Below are positions 20,552-29,799 of a stretch of DNA of 64,000 nucleotides, one piece after another (the first letter of the stretch is position 1; the number at the start of each line of letters is the position of its first letter). A program made the position numbers and the translations under genes. This DNA comes from Pseudoalteromonas luteoviolacea H33-S (lineage in GTDB: Bacteria; Pseudomonadota; Gammaproteobacteria; Enterobacterales; Alteromonadaceae): positions 62,001-126,000 of the forward strand of contig NZ_AUXY01000122.1 of the NCBI RefSeq assembly GCF_001625695.1. The letters run 5' to 3'. The notes below the pieces were generated by a model, which searched no databases, was not told the origin of the DNA, and was given only the letters and a program-made list of their open reading frames with translations.

Positions 20552-20638
20552 CTAAAATAATTATTCTTTAAAAATGAATTGATATTCATACTAAACATAT
20601 ATAAATTTTTATGCAACATCTTTGAATAAATATTTTGG
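20552..20638. promoter_or_regulatory. ArgR operator (ARG boxes) in the argC-argE divergent control region
   Basis: A near-perfect 18-bp ARG box is centred on TGAAT-TGAT-ATTCA (20573-20590), matching the consensus TGAAT-N4-ATTCA. A weaker box sits exactly 21 bp to the left (20552-20569, retaining ATTCT), giving the 3-bp spacing typical of paired boxes. A third, TGAAT-AAAT-ATTTT (20621-20638), lies just before the argE ribosome site. This predicts arginine-dependent ArgR repression of both transcripts. Confidence 0.8.
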
Positions 20639-20644
20639 AGTATT

Positions 20645-21823
20645 ATGTCAGTACCAGATTTTCTCGACATGTATAAAACGCTCATTGCGAAGCCATCAAT
20701 TAGCGCCATTGATGAGTCTTTAGATCTGAGTAACAAAGCCGTTATCGATGTACTCGCTAACTGGTGTCGCGATCTCGAGTTTGAGGTGGAGATCACCGAG
20801 CTCACACATGCGCCGGGAAAATACAATTTATTAGCCCGAAGAGAGCCACTTAATAGTAGTAAAAATCATGGTGGGTTAATGCTCGCAGGCCACACAGATA
20901 CAGTGCCTTTTGACGACGCCCGTTGGAATTCAAACCCGTTTGAATTGACAGAAAAAGACAATAAGTTATTTGGGCTTGGTAGCATTGATATGAAGGGCTT
21001 TTTTGCGTTTGTGATCACGGCGATATCGCAACTTGATCGCAAATATCAAAATGCACCCTTGATGATCCTCGCCACAGCTGATGAGGAAACCACCATGGCA
21101 GGCGCGCAGCAAGTTGCCCAGCACACTTCCCTCAAACCAAAATACTGTGTCATTGGTGAACCCACAGACATGGTGCCCGTGTTTACACACAAAGGTCATA
21201 TGAGTAGCGCTATCCGTGTAACAGGAAGATCAGGACATAGTTCTGATCCAGACAGAGGCCTCAATGCCATCGAAGTGATGCAACAAGTGATCTCAAGATT
21301 GTTACATTTAAAAGAAGAATTAAAGAATAAATATTCAATTGAGCACTTCGCTGTACCGCACCCAACTTTGAACCTAGGTCATATTCATGGTGGCGACAAT
21401 GCTAATCGCATTTGCGGATGTTGCGAGCTGCATATTGATATTCGGCCACTGCCAGGTTTGAGTATCACTGAACTTGAACAGATGCTCTTAAATGCCATTC
21501 AGCCGATCAACGAGCAACTTCCCGGCTGTGTCGATGTCATAGCGCTTCACGACCCAATACCTGCATTTAGTGGCCGTACAGATTCAGGGCTCGTAAAGTT
21601 AGCTGAAAAGCTCTCACGTCAAAAAGCCATTGCCGTCAATTACTGCACAGAAGCGCCCTTTTTACAGCAGTTAGGGTGTGAAACCATTGTCATGGGTCCA
21701 GGATCAATTAATCAAGCCCACCAGCCGGACGAGCACTTAGACATGGATAAAATCACACCAAGCCAGAATGTGATTCTAGATTTAATTGAAAAGTGTTGCT
21801 TCAATAAAGAAAAAGCCAGCTAA
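20645..21823 (+). CDS. argE: Acetylornithine deacetylase
   Basis: Zinc peptidase-family (M20) enzyme that hydrolyses N-acetylornithine to ornithine, so the pathway here is the linear one. The 392 residues carry the metal ligands H83 and D85 ([11 protein letters not shown]), D115 (GSIDMKG), the catalytic pair E147/E148 (TADEE), and a C-terminal metal histidine (INQAHQPDE). A dimerisation lid domain occupies about 180-290. TTGGAG precedes the ATG. Divergent from argC, with shared ARG boxes. Confidence 0.95.
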   Translation: MSVPDFLDMYKTLIAKPSISAIDESLDLSNKAVIDVLANWCRDLEFEVEITELTHAPGKYNLLARREPLNSSKNHGGLMLAGHTDTVPFDDARWNSNPFELTEKDNKLFGLGSIDMKGFFAFVITAISQLDRKYQNAPLMILATADEETTMAGAQQVAQHTSLKPKYCVIGEPTDMVPVFTHKGHMSSAIRVTGRSGHSSDPDRGLNAIEVMQQVISRLLHLKEELKNKYSIEHFAVPHPTLNLGHIHGGDNANRICGCCELHIDIRPLPGLSITELEQMLLNAIQPINEQLPGCVDVIALHDPIPAFSGRTDSGLVKLAEKLSRQKAIAVNYCTEAPFLQQLGCETIVMGPGSINQAHQPDEHLDMDKITPSQNVILDLIEKCCFNKEKAS

Positions 21824-21832
21824 TTGCTGGCT
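21814..21832. terminator. Terminator at the argE / DUF3581 convergence
   Basis: Stem agccagc / gctggct with a 5-nt loop; the argE stop codon is in the loop. It is followed on the plus strand by ctttgctt and, on the minus strand, by TTTTTCTTTATTG, so it can serve both genes. Confidence 0.7.
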
Positions 21833-21838
21833 CTTTGC

Positions 21839-22534
21839 TTACTTTAATGTGACTTTTCGCTCATTGTAGTAGGCAATCAAATCATCGATTGCCTGCTGGC
21901 AGTATTCTTTAATACCAGATACAAGCATATGCTTTTCACCAAAGCCAACTTTTTCACCATTACTTAATAGTTCAAAGCGCAGAATGATCTTGCCACGTTT
22001 ACCTTCATAACTAAAATCTGGCGTTGCAGCTTCCAGTGTAACCTCTTCAATGTCCAATGTATCCAAATGAATAGACATTGACTCATAGATCACCATAGGG
22101 CGCGCCGGATTGATCATCACCTCTTGCTGACCCATCAGCGGAATGATCACATGTGGGAAGGCTTTGCCAGAGAAAGCGACATAGTTTTTAATTAGGCTCT
22201 CTACAAGTTGAGTACATTGCTTCTTTTGGCCTGAGCGCTTCACAGACAACATGGTTTTTTCATTTGAAACAATATCAAACTCGTCACTACCTTCAGGAAA
22301 CTCTAACACTGATGTCTCATCAACCATGCCAGCAAAGGTGAAGTGCATATTTTCACTCACACCATACTTATCAAGGACCAATGAAAACAGTAAGTCACCA
22401 GGAACACAGAATTTCTTTGCATCAATATCGTGCAAAGGGTTGAAGTCATCAGCCACCTGCTTTGCAAATTGACTGCCTTGTTCACGGTTGATCACGAGTT
22501 TATTGGTTTCTTGTTGGTAATAGGGTGTAAGCAT
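21839..22534 (-). CDS. DUF3581 family protein (hotdog-fold-like)
   Basis: A 231-residue cytosolic protein. The N-terminal segment DFNPLHDIDAKKFCVPGDLLF (about residues 31-51) resembles the D-x-N-P-x-H active-site stretch of MaoC-type (R)-hydratases. The overall length and the HMLVSGIKEYCQQAIDDLI tail match DUF3581, a family of marine gammaproteobacteria with unknown function. A hydratase or thioester-binding activity is therefore possible but unproven. Monocistronic, convergent with argE, with an isolated hairpin upstream. Confidence 0.78.
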   Translation of the reverse strand: MLTPYYQQETNKLVINREQGSQFAKQVADDFNPLHDIDAKKFCVPGDLLFSLVLDKYGVSENMHFTFAGMVDETSVLEFPEGSDEFDIVSNEKTMLSVKRSGQKKQCTQLVESLIKNYVAFSGKAFPHVIIPLMGQQEVMINPARPMVIYESMSIHLDTLDIEEVTLEAATPDFSYEGKRGKIILRFELLSNGEKVGFGEKHMLVSGIKEYCQQAIDDLIAYYNERKVTLK

Positions 22535-22582
22535 AGTTAACTTCTTTCTTGCATGAAAATCGCGCTATATTAGCAGAAAATA

Positions 22583-22609
22583 AGCATAGAGAGGTCATAT
22601 CTCTATGCT
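22583..22609 (-). terminator. Hairpin between the cytochrome b and DUF3581 genes
   Basis: A perfect 10-bp stem agcatagaga / tctctatgct with a 7-nt loop, followed on the minus strand by TTATTTTCTG. It most likely ends the cytochrome b transcript, although it lies about 110 bp past that stop. Confidence 0.55.
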
Positions 22610-22721
22610 AAATGTTGTAACTTTTGATGTCGCCTGCATTTTTTATGTGTGCTATCTGAATACATTGACAGAACGAACATAACAAAAGCGTGTCACTGCA
22701 AGACGAAGGACAATGTTGAAA

Positions 22722-23360
22722 CTACAACAGCGCACTGAGAGGCTCTCCTCCCCATAAAACCAAAATACCACTCGCGGCTAAAATAAATAAAACATATGCC
22801 CATAAACCATTTTTAATGGCAGGCGCCTTATCTGATGACGCCATTTTTCCTGTCAGCAAAGTTCTCAGCAGATTAATACCTTTAATGCGGTACAGTAAAA
22901 TGGCAATGATATGCACACCGATGCCGACCAATAAAATATCAATATTGGTCTTGTGAATACTACCCGCAAGCTCTACCCAATCGTAGCTTACATAGCTCAC
23001 TAGCGGTCCATCCATCAAAATATCATCCGTCGTCATTAACCCAGATATCAGTTGGACAAAAATAACCACAAAGAAAAACAGCACCATCATGCTGCCCGCA
23101 GGGTTATGCCCAATGTGCGCGCGTTTGCTTTTAAGTGCTTTAACCACCGCTTTTGGATAATGAAATAATGCTTTTAGTTTGGCGGTATCGCTACCAAATA
23201 CACCCCATACCACTCGCGTGATCATCAATGCTAATAACACATACCCAGTCACAAAGTGCAGATCAAGCCAACCTTCGTCTCCCGATACATATAAAACAGC
23301 AATGCCAATGACGAGTAGCCAGTGAAACCCGCGAATAAATCCATCCCACACTTTGATCAT
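22722..23360 (-). CDS. Cytochrome b561-type membrane protein
   Basis: Inner-membrane b-type cytochrome of 212 residues with four to five membrane helices and paired heme-ligand histidines: GFHWLLV in helix 1, DLHFVTGY in helix 2, and SIHKTNIDILLVGIGVHI in the later helix pair. This layout fits the b561 / Ni-Fe hydrogenase b-subunit-like family (COG3658-type), which passes electrons to a periplasmic partner. No hydrogenase or cytochrome c gene is adjacent. The frame extends 34 codons upstream, but MIKVWDGFIRGFHW is the family start and has AGGGGC before it. Confidence 0.82.
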   Translation of the reverse strand: MIKVWDGFIRGFHWLLVIGIAVLYVSGDEGWLDLHFVTGYVLLALMITRVVWGVFGSDTAKLKALFHYPKAVVKALKSKRAHIGHNPAGSMMVLFFFVVIFVQLISGLMTTDDILMDGPLVSYVSYDWVELAGSIHKTNIDILLVGIGVHIIAILLYRIKGINLLRTLLTGKMASSDKAPAIKNGLWAYVLFILAASGILVLWGGEPLSALL

Positions 23361-23530
23361 AATTGCCCCTACTATTTTTGTGTGATTGTAAAGAGTACCT
23401 GAGGGCATAAACAAAAACGATGGTTTTGCGTTATAAAACGTAGAAATTTTGCGGCAGGACAAAAGGTAAGAGAATAAAACTTATCATTATGAATAAGGGC
23501 GCCGATCTGACGCCCAACTCAGCTAATAGC

Positions 23531-24685
23531 TTATAAGCTCGCAGCAATGATCTGACGGCTTTTATCCAGTGTAACAGCCTGTTGTTCACCCAGTGCTGTC
23601 ATACCATGGCGCTCCAATTGAGCCGTGATCTTATCCACTGCCTCTTCACCAACACCATAATCACTTAAGCGTGTTTTCATATCAACGCGGTGGAAAAACT
23701 GCTCTGTCAATTCAATTGCCGATGCGATTGCTTGCGCTTCATCTGAGGTATCCAGTCCTAAAACACGCTCTGCATATTGCAGTAGTTTCTCTCGTTTGTG
23801 CTCTGCTTGCTCTGACATCATTCTTGGTAAAATAACTGCGAGCGTCTGGGCATGATCTAAACCGTAAACCGCCGTGATCTCATGGCCAATCATGTGCGTT
23901 GCCCAATCCTGTGGTACGCCCGCACCAATGAGACCATTAAGCGCCATGGTTGCCGACCACATCACATTGGCGCGTACTTTATAATCCACGTCATCTGACA
24001 GCAGCTTTGGACCCTCTTCCATCAATGTCATCAATAGGCCCTCAGCGAATCGATCTTGTACCTTCGCATCAACAGGATATGTCAGGTATTGCTCCATGGT
24101 GTGAACAAATGCATCCACAACGCCATTAGTTAATTGTCTCGTTGGGAGCGTTTCCATCACTTTTGGATCAAGTACTGCAAATTTAGGTTGGACAAGGATT
24201 GAAGCAAATGGCAGTTTGTCATGTGTTTCGCTATTTGACACTACGCTAAAGCTGTTTGATTCTGATCCCGTTGCAGGTAGCGTTAATACCACACCAATTG
24301 GCAATGCAGATTTGACTTCTGCGCCTTTGCTCAGGATATCCCAAGGCTCGCCTTCAAAGTTGGCAGCCGCAGCAATGAATTTACTGCCATCAATCACTGA
24401 ACCGCCACCTACAGCAAGAATATAGTTAAACTCTTCAGCCTTAATTTTTTCAACAGCTTGCATGCAAGTTTGATAAGTCGGGTTAGGCTCAATACCAGCA
24501 AACTCACCCCAGTTAAATTCGTTCAAAGCGGCACTGACTTGCTCATAAATACCATTTTTATGGATGCTGCCCCCACCATAAACCACCAATACTTTTGCTT
24601 CACTCGGGATAGCCTTGGTTATTTCAGCTACCTGTCCTTCACCAAAAAAGATCTCAGTCGGGTTGTAAAAATTAAAGTTAAGCAT
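23531..24685 (-). CDS. Iron-containing alcohol/aldehyde dehydrogenase, YqhD-like
   Basis: NAD(P)H-dependent reductase of 384 residues. The N-terminal NFxFYNPTEIFFGEGQ, the dinucleotide-binding VYGGGS and VGGGSVIDGSKFIAAA, and the metal-binding DAFVHTMEQY and HEITAVYGLDHAQTLA blocks are those of the YqhD subgroup. E. coli YqhD uses NADPH to reduce toxic short aldehydes such as methylglyoxal and acrolein. An aldehyde-detoxifying role is therefore likely. It is transcribed divergently from a LysR-family gene, which probably controls it (inference from orientation). Confidence 0.9.
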   Translation of the reverse strand: MLNFNFYNPTEIFFGEGQVAEITKAIPSEAKVLVVYGGGSIHKNGIYEQVSAALNEFNWGEFAGIEPNPTYQTCMQAVEKIKAEEFNYILAVGGGSVIDGSKFIAAAANFEGEPWDILSKGAEVKSALPIGVVLTLPATGSESNSFSVVSNSETHDKLPFASILVQPKFAVLDPKVMETLPTRQLTNGVVDAFVHTMEQYLTYPVDAKVQDRFAEGLLMTLMEEGPKLLSDDVDYKVRANVMWSATMALNGLIGAGVPQDWATHMIGHEITAVYGLDHAQTLAVILPRMMSEQAEHKREKLLQYAERVLGLDTSDEAQAIASAIELTEQFFHRVDMKTRLSDYGVGEEAVDKITAQLERHGMTALGEQQAVTLDKSRQIIAASL

Positions 24686-24788
24686 AACTGCTCCTGCAAT
24701 GACGGTATGTTATTTAATTGCGAGACAGTTTAATGGTATGCATAACGAAGATCATTATTCAAAAGACAATTCACTTTTGCTCAGTTGC

Positions 24789-24805
24789 AATAATGAAGTA
24801 TTATT
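24789..24805. promoter_or_regulatory. Candidate LysR-type operator
   Basis: An inverted repeat AATAAT-GAAGT-ATTATT lies in the 151-bp gap between the divergent YqhD-like and LysR genes, 32 bp before the LysR start. Its T-N11-A-like geometry fits a LysR site, but A+T-rich repeats arise readily by chance. Confidence 0.35.
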
Positions 24806-24836
24806 CACCCTCATATTTGCACAGGTGATACAGGGT

Positions 24837-25700
24837 ATGTGGCAAGGGTTAGATATTTTTTTAGCAGTTGTGGAGCATGGTAGTTTTAGCAAAGCAGCCA
24901 ATGCTTTGGATGTGTCCACCTCCCATGTGAGTCGTCAGATACAGCAGTTAGAGTCCAGATTGGGCACGGTATTACTGCAGCGCACGACTCGCAGTATAAA
25001 GCTGACTGAAGAAGGACTCGCCTATGCAGCCAAATTGAAAGACATTCAGCACGCATTACTAGATGCCAATAATGAGCTACAAGGCGTCCAGCACACCCCC
25101 AAAGGACCGATCAGAATCACGGGGGCAGGTGACTTCGTTGCAAATCGAGTTGCCCCTGTCATTGTTCAGTTTTGCCAACTTTATCCAGAGGTCGACGTGC
25201 ATCTAGACTTCAATGCGCGTAATGTTGATTTAATCGAGGATGGCTTTGATTTAGCGATTCGCTTTGGACGCCTGCAAGACTCCAGACTCATCGCCCGTAA
25301 GCTCAGTACACGCTACATGAAGTTATTAGCAAGCCCTGATTATTTAGCAAAAGCACCAGCATTAAGATCTCCACAAGATTTGCCCCAGCATAATTGCCTG
25401 ATTGCGATTTCTAATCGCTGGCGATTCCTTGGCGATGAAGGCATCGATGAGATCAAAGTCTCTGGTAATTGGCGAAGTAACAACCCACAAGCGATCCTAC
25501 ATGCTTGTCGTTCAGGTCTTGGGATCGCCCATCTAGCTGAGGACATTGCCGAGCAAAGCCTTGCAAGTGGTGAGCTCGTGTCATTACTTGATGAGCATCA
25601 GGTCAATGATAATGCCAGTTGGCTGGTTTATCCCCGAAAAGACTTAATGCCACTGCGTGTTCGACTCCTGATCGACTTTTTACTTGCACACATAAAGTGA
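24837..25700 (+). CDS. LysR family transcriptional regulator
   Basis: A 287-residue regulator with the N-terminal winged helix MWQGLDIFLAVVEHGSFSKA (then ANALDVSTSHVSRQIQQLE) and a C-terminal periplasmic-binding-protein-like effector domain. The SFSKAA and SHVSRQI segments and a DFVANRVAPVI region resemble the CrgA/AaeR-like subgroup. The open frame begins 46 codons upstream, but AGGTG and the family N-terminus fix the start at 24837. Divergent from the YqhD-like gene, so an aldehyde- or electrophile-responsive regulator is the simplest guess. Confidence 0.9.
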   Translation: MWQGLDIFLAVVEHGSFSKAANALDVSTSHVSRQIQQLESRLGTVLLQRTTRSIKLTEEGLAYAAKLKDIQHALLDANNELQGVQHTPKGPIRITGAGDFVANRVAPVIVQFCQLYPEVDVHLDFNARNVDLIEDGFDLAIRFGRLQDSRLIARKLSTRYMKLLASPDYLAKAPALRSPQDLPQHNCLIAISNRWRFLGDEGIDEIKVSGNWRSNNPQAILHACRSGLGIAHLAEDIAEQSLASGELVSLLDEHQVNDNASWLVYPRKDLMPLRVRLLIDFLLAHIK

Positions 25701-25773
25701 TCTTTTCTATTGCGAACACCGTAAGTTTAGCCTAACATTTAAATCGCGCACGATTAAATCACTGGAGATATAA

Positions 25774-26256
25774 ATGCTTTACGAATTTACTGCCAATACC
25801 CTACAGGGCCATACCTATGACTTTTCAAATTTAAAAGGGAAAGTTGTCCTTGTCGTGAATACGGCGAGTCAATGTGGTTTGACACCGCAATATGAAGGAC
25901 TTCAACAGCTTCATAAAGAACTGCACACTGAAGGGCTTGAGATCATCGGTTTCCCATGTAATCAATTTGGTAAACAGGAACCAGGTAGTGCGTCAGAGAT
26001 CCAACAAGGCTGCTTAATCAACTATGGTGTCGACTTTACCATGATGGAAAAAATTGAAGTCAACGGCACTCAGGCACATCCGCTTTATCAATATCTCAAA
26101 TCAGCACTGCCTGGGATATTAACCAACAACATCAAGTGGAACTTTACCAAGTTTTTAATTGGCAAAGATGGGCAACCTCTTAAACGTTATGCGCCCACCA
26201 CGAAGCCTGAAAAAATTAAAGCAGATATCATCAATGCGCTTGGACACACTTCATGA
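25774..26256 (+). CDS. Glutathione peroxidase family peroxidase (cysteine type)
   Basis: Thiol peroxidase of 160 residues, reducing hydrogen peroxide or organic hydroperoxides. The catalytic tetrad is visible: C34 in NTASQCGLT (cysteine, not selenocysteine), Q68 in FGKQEPG, and W122/N123 in WNFTKF. C62 (FPCNQF) and C80 are further cysteines; bacterial members usually form a disulfide with a second cysteine and are reduced by thioredoxin rather than glutathione. The start has GGAGAT upstream. The stop overlaps the MarR-type gene (ATGA), suggesting the regulator senses the enzyme's substrate. Confidence 0.92.
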   Translation: MLYEFTANTLQGHTYDFSNLKGKVVLVVNTASQCGLTPQYEGLQQLHKELHTEGLEIIGFPCNQFGKQEPGSASEIQQGCLINYGVDFTMMEKIEVNGTQAHPLYQYLKSALPGILTNNIKWNFTKFLIGKDGQPLKRYAPTTKPEKIKADIINALGHTS

Positions 26257-26696
26257 GCGACAAGCACCCTGAATTAAACTTAGATAATCAGCTTTGCTTT
26301 AGCTTATATGCAGCCTCAAGACACATAACACGCTTGTATCAGCCCATGCTGAAACAGCATAACTTAACCTACCCACAGTACATTGTGCTGCTGATCTTAT
26401 GGCAAAAAGATGGCATGTTAGTCAAAGACATTGGGGAGCGTGCACAGCTCAAGAGCAATACGCTAACCCCTTTGTTAAAAAGGTTAGAGCAAAACGGATT
26501 AGTGACACGTCAAAGGGACAGTGAAGATGAAAGACAGTGTTATGTGTATCTGACTGAGCAAGGTAAAAACTTAGAAAGTTTATGTGCTTGCATTCCCTCT
26601 CAAATGCTAAAGCAAACTGAGATACCAGTAGAAAAGCTCATTGAGCTCAAACAACTGCTTGACCAGCTGATGGTCACAGAAGTGCATGGTAAGTAA
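26253..26696 (+). CDS. MarR family regulator, OhrR-like peroxide sensor
   Basis: A 147-residue winged-helix repressor. The N-terminus LDNQLCFSLYAASRHITRLY contains C15, at the position of the redox-sensing cysteine of OhrR. The DNA-binding region reads VKDIGERAQLKSNTLTPLLK, then LVTRQRDSEDERQCYVYLT. OhrR-type proteins release DNA when that cysteine is oxidised by organic hydroperoxide. It is co-translated with the peroxidase gene, which replaces the usual ohr partner. The stop codon is inside a terminator hairpin. Confidence 0.88.
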   Translation: MSDKHPELNLDNQLCFSLYAASRHITRLYQPMLKQHNLTYPQYIVLLILWQKDGMLVKDIGERAQLKSNTLTPLLKRLEQNGLVTRQRDSEDERQCYVYLTEQGKNLESLCACIPSQMLKQTEIPVEKLIELKQLLDQLMVTEVHGK

Positions 26697-26710
26697 GACA
26701 CTTACCATGC
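26684..26710. terminator. Terminator hairpin at the OhrR-like / gltX convergence
   Basis: A perfect 11-bp stem gcatggtaagt / acttaccatgc with a 5-nt loop. It overlaps the regulator's stop codon and ends 9 bp before the gltX stop. No long T-run is visible on either side. Confidence 0.65.
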
Positions 26711-26718
26711 GTTACAGG

Positions 26719-28206
26719 TTATCCGATTGTTGGATACTCTCGGTATGCCTTTTCTAGCTTTTTAGCCTGTTTTTTTGACACGCCGATGTGGTTAAGCGCC
26801 ACGCGTAGACGTGCACGAGACAGATCTGAGCCCAGTACTTCCATCGCATCCACCACAGATGTTGACGAAGTCTTACCGGTGATCGCAACAAAAATCGGCT
26901 CCAAGAATTCTTTGATCTTTAGTTCATGGAACGTCGCAACACTTTTCGCAATCGCAAAGATCTCAGACTTATTCCAGCTGCGAAGCTTTTCCAATTCCCA
27001 GATAAAGAACTGAAGTGCTTGGGTGGTCACTGCATCATCAGCTTTACCAGCAGTTAATAGTGCAGGATCATAACTTGGTATGCCACCAACAAAGTGACCA
27101 GCAAGATCTACCAGATCTGATAACGTATTAATACGTGCTTTTGCTTCAGGTAATACTCGCGCCAGCGTCTGCGCATTGAATTTCCAATCAACAAAGCGCT
27201 GAATTAACTCTTCATCAGATAAGTTTTCACGGATCCATAAACCGTTTAACCAGCTTAACTTATCAACATCGAATACCGGTCCGCCCAGTGATACACGTTT
27301 CATATCAAAATGTTCGATCATCTCAGCTAAGGTGAACTTTTCACGCTCATCTGGCATTGACCAGCCCATGCGACCTAAGTAGTTAAGTACAGCTTCAGGT
27401 AAGAAACCCATTTCTTTATAATAATTGATAGAAGTCGGGTTCTTACGCTTTGAAAGCTTAGATTTATCTGGGTTACGTAATAAAGGCAAGTGACCTAGTA
27501 CAGGTGCCTCCCAACCAAGATCTTCATACAGCTTTAACAGCTTAGGCGCAGAGTTGATCCACTCTTCACCACGGAAAATGTGGCTGATCTGCATGTGATG
27601 ATCATCCACAACGTTCGCCATGAAGTATGTTGGAAAACCATCCGCTTTCAACAGCACTTGCATGTCTACGTTTTCCCAAGGGATCTCAATCTCACCACGA
27701 AGGTAATCGTTAAACTTAAACGTGCCTTCCTCAGGAATAGTCATGCGGATCACGTAAGGTTTGCCTGCGTCTAAATTTGCTTGAATTTCTTCTTTGCTTA
27801 GACGTAAACCACGACCATCATATTTAGGACGAAGGCCTTCAGCCATTTGCTCTTCACGCATTTGGTCAAGCTCTTCTGCGGTAGCAAAACAGTAGAATGC
27901 TTTGCCCTCTTCAACTAACTGGTGAGCAAACTTTTGATATAACTCTGTGCGCTCTGACTGGCGGTATGGACCAAACTCACCGCCAACGTCTGGACCATGG
28001 TCCCAGTTAAGACCTAACCAACGTAAGCTGTCCATAATAGCTTGCTCAGATTCAGGCGTGCTTCTTACTTGATCGGTATCTTCTATACGCAACACAAACT
28101 CACCACCTTGTTGTTTTGCAAAGCAGTAGTTAAATAGGGCGATATAAGCAGTACCTAAATGCGGATCACCTGTCGGAGAGGGCGCAACACGTGTACGGAT
28201 TGTCAT
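26719..28206 (-). CDS. gltX: Glutamyl-tRNA synthetase
   Basis: Class I synthetase charging tRNA-Glu, 495 residues. The HIGH-type motif is in [20 protein letters not shown] at residues 8-27. The second class I motif KLSKRK is near residue 240-250, and FRGEEW lies just ahead of it. The anticodon-binding domain occupies the C-terminal third. Slightly longer than the E. coli enzyme (471). A conserved essential gene; monocistronic here. Confidence 0.96.
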   Translation of the reverse strand: MTIRTRVAPSPTGDPHLGTAYIALFNYCFAKQQGGEFVLRIEDTDQVRSTPESEQAIMDSLRWLGLNWDHGPDVGGEFGPYRQSERTELYQKFAHQLVEEGKAFYCFATAEELDQMREEQMAEGLRPKYDGRGLRLSKEEIQANLDAGKPYVIRMTIPEEGTFKFNDYLRGEIEIPWENVDMQVLLKADGFPTYFMANVVDDHHMQISHIFRGEEWINSAPKLLKLYEDLGWEAPVLGHLPLLRNPDKSKLSKRKNPTSINYYKEMGFLPEAVLNYLGRMGWSMPDEREKFTLAEMIEHFDMKRVSLGGPVFDVDKLSWLNGLWIRENLSDEELIQRFVDWKFNAQTLARVLPEAKARINTLSDLVDLAGHFVGGIPSYDPALLTAGKADDAVTTQALQFFIWELEKLRSWNKSEIFAIAKSVATFHELKIKEFLEPIFVAITGKTSSTSVVDAMEVLGSDLSRARLRVALNHIGVSKKQAKKLEKAYREYPTIG

Positions 28207-28298
28207 GATATGTCTCTTAAATTTGTTACTTAAAATAATAATTGAGATGCTAGCACAGCCTCAGCATAGGGAAAATAGCTAGCATCATTGACTGTGCA

Positions 28299-28664
28299 TT
28301 AAGCTGAGCGCTCTAGCCCTTGTAAATAGCTCACAATGTCACTGGATTCATAAAGCCAAGTTACTTGCCCTTGCTCTTCAATTCTCAGACAAGGCACTTT
28401 AACCTTTCCGCCCTGTTCGAGTAACTCTTGGCGGTATGCTGCATTGCTTTTGGCATCACGAGTTTCTAGCTTTAAGCCTTCACGTTTTGCAGCACGTCTC
28501 ACTTTGACGCAAAAAGGGCAAGCCTTAAACTGATATAGTTTTAGGTTTTGCGTAATGGTGTCGAGTTGCTGCTGTGCTTGTGCCGAGCGTTTTTTACTTC
28601 TTGGTGTAAAAACAAAGTCGAATAATAAGATAAGACGGCCAAGCAACCAACGGATCAGTTTCAT
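28299..28664 (-). CDS. Membrane-anchored glutaredoxin-like protein
   Basis: A 121-residue thiol-redox protein with an N-terminal hydrophobic/amphipathic segment (residues 1-17) and a basic linker (TPRSKKRSA). A glutaredoxin fold follows, with the active site CPFC in FKACPFCVKVRR, the cis-proline KVPCLRI, and ESSDIVSYL at the C-terminus. The membrane anchor distinguishes it from soluble Grx. Its partner is unknown. The open frame starts 6 codons earlier at TTG, but GGGAGA precedes the ATG at 28664. Confidence 0.88.
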   Translation of the reverse strand: MKLIRWLLGRLILLFDFVFTPRSKKRSAQAQQQLDTITQNLKLYQFKACPFCVKVRRAAKREGLKLETRDAKSNAAYRQELLEQGGKVKVPCLRIEEQGQVTWLYESSDIVSYLQGLERSA

Positions 28665-28797
28665 GAATATTCTCCCAGTCAAAATCGGCGCTAGAATACC
28701 ATAAAGCTGCGCAACATACGCGCAAAAGTTCCTATAAAAGTATATTTCGTAACCGGAAGATCAAACCAAATACGGCTGTATTTCTCTTTAAAGTGGC

Positions 28798-29751
28798 TTA
28801 AAAAAGTTCAATGTCTGTTTCCGCTTTTGCTTGACCGGCGATCCCTAATTCTTCAAAATCCACAACCTGATCCCGGCCATGCTTCTTAGCGTAATAAAGC
28901 GCCAGATCAGCCTCATGAACCAACTCAGACACCTGAGCAATTTCTTCTAATACTGTGTAACCAATACTGATGGTGAGCTTTTTAACTTGAGGGAAATTGA
29001 ATGCTGCGATGACTTTGCGCACGCGATTCAATAGAGATCTGGCTTCACTCCTGTCATGAGCTTGAAATAACACAGCAAACTCTTCACCACCATAGCGAAA
29101 AACAAAATCTTCTGCGCGGAAGTTATCTTTAAGCTGCTGTGCAACCAATAATAACACTTCATCGCCAATAACATGACCAAAATTATCATTTACAATTTTA
29201 AAGTGATCAATATCAAACAGCGCTAAGTACCATTTCCGAACCCCTTGCTGCTCCCGCTCAATGACAAACCCTTCACCCGTGGTGATCTCTATCACTTTGT
29301 CATCAAATGTTTGCCGATTTAAAAGTTGTGTGAGTGGATCTATGCGGCTCAGTGCGAGGGTATTGAGTTGGTGATAGAACACGTTAATCAAATGTCCAAT
29401 CAAATAGCTACGAGCCGTGGGCAGTTTCTCACCAATCCATAATAAGCCCATAATGGCTTTGTTACTTCTCAATACAATACAAAGATGGTTATCACCAAAT
29501 AGAATATGCTGGTGCTTAAGTGTCTCAGCCCGAGCTAATAAATACTCCAAATCTGGCGGTGTTTTAGAGGATGACAAAGCTAATAGCTTTAAACGTTCTT
29601 TGTCAGATAAGCTTGGAGCGAGGTACATGGCCATGGGTATATCTGGAAGCAGCTCAGTAAGGATTGTCTGAATACGCTTATACAAGTCATTTTCACTTTG
29701 CATCTGCAACAAGCTAATTGCAAATTCATGTCCGCATGGCGATATATCCAC
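28798..29751 (-). CDS. Diguanylate cyclase (GGDEF domain)
   Basis: Makes cyclic di-GMP from two GTP. The C-terminal half is a full GGDEF domain: DPLTQLLNR at its start, the metal-binding FDIDHFK, and the active site RYGGEEF. An RxxD inhibitory site (RAED) lies exactly five residues before GGEEF, so product inhibition is expected. The N-terminal 130 residues are a non-membrane sensor region I do not recognise, possibly GAF-like. The open frame starts at a GTG at 29775, but GGAGG sits seven bases before the GTG at 29751, which I prefer (317 residues). The neighbour proB is unrelated in function. Confidence 0.88.
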   Translation of the reverse strand: MDISPCGHEFAISLLQMQSENDLYKRIQTILTELLPDIPMAMYLAPSLSDKERLKLLALSSSKTPPDLEYLLARAETLKHQHILFGDNHLCIVLRSNKAIMGLLWIGEKLPTARSYLIGHLINVFYHQLNTLALSRIDPLTQLLNRQTFDDKVIEITTGEGFVIEREQQGVRKWYLALFDIDHFKIVNDNFGHVIGDEVLLLVAQQLKDNFRAEDFVFRYGGEEFAVLFQAHDRSEARSLLNRVRKVIAAFNFPQVKKLTISIGYTVLEEIAQVSELVHEADLALYYAKKHGRDQVVDFEELGIAGQAKAETDIELF

Positions 29752-29799
29752 ACTGAAGCCTCCAAAAATCCTCACACAGTATAGCTTAGCCCCTCCTAG

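Noticed and set aside
20491-20826. 111-codon minus-strand frame across the argC-argE control region
   Set aside because: It overlaps the ARG boxes and the argE start, and its product has no recognisable features.
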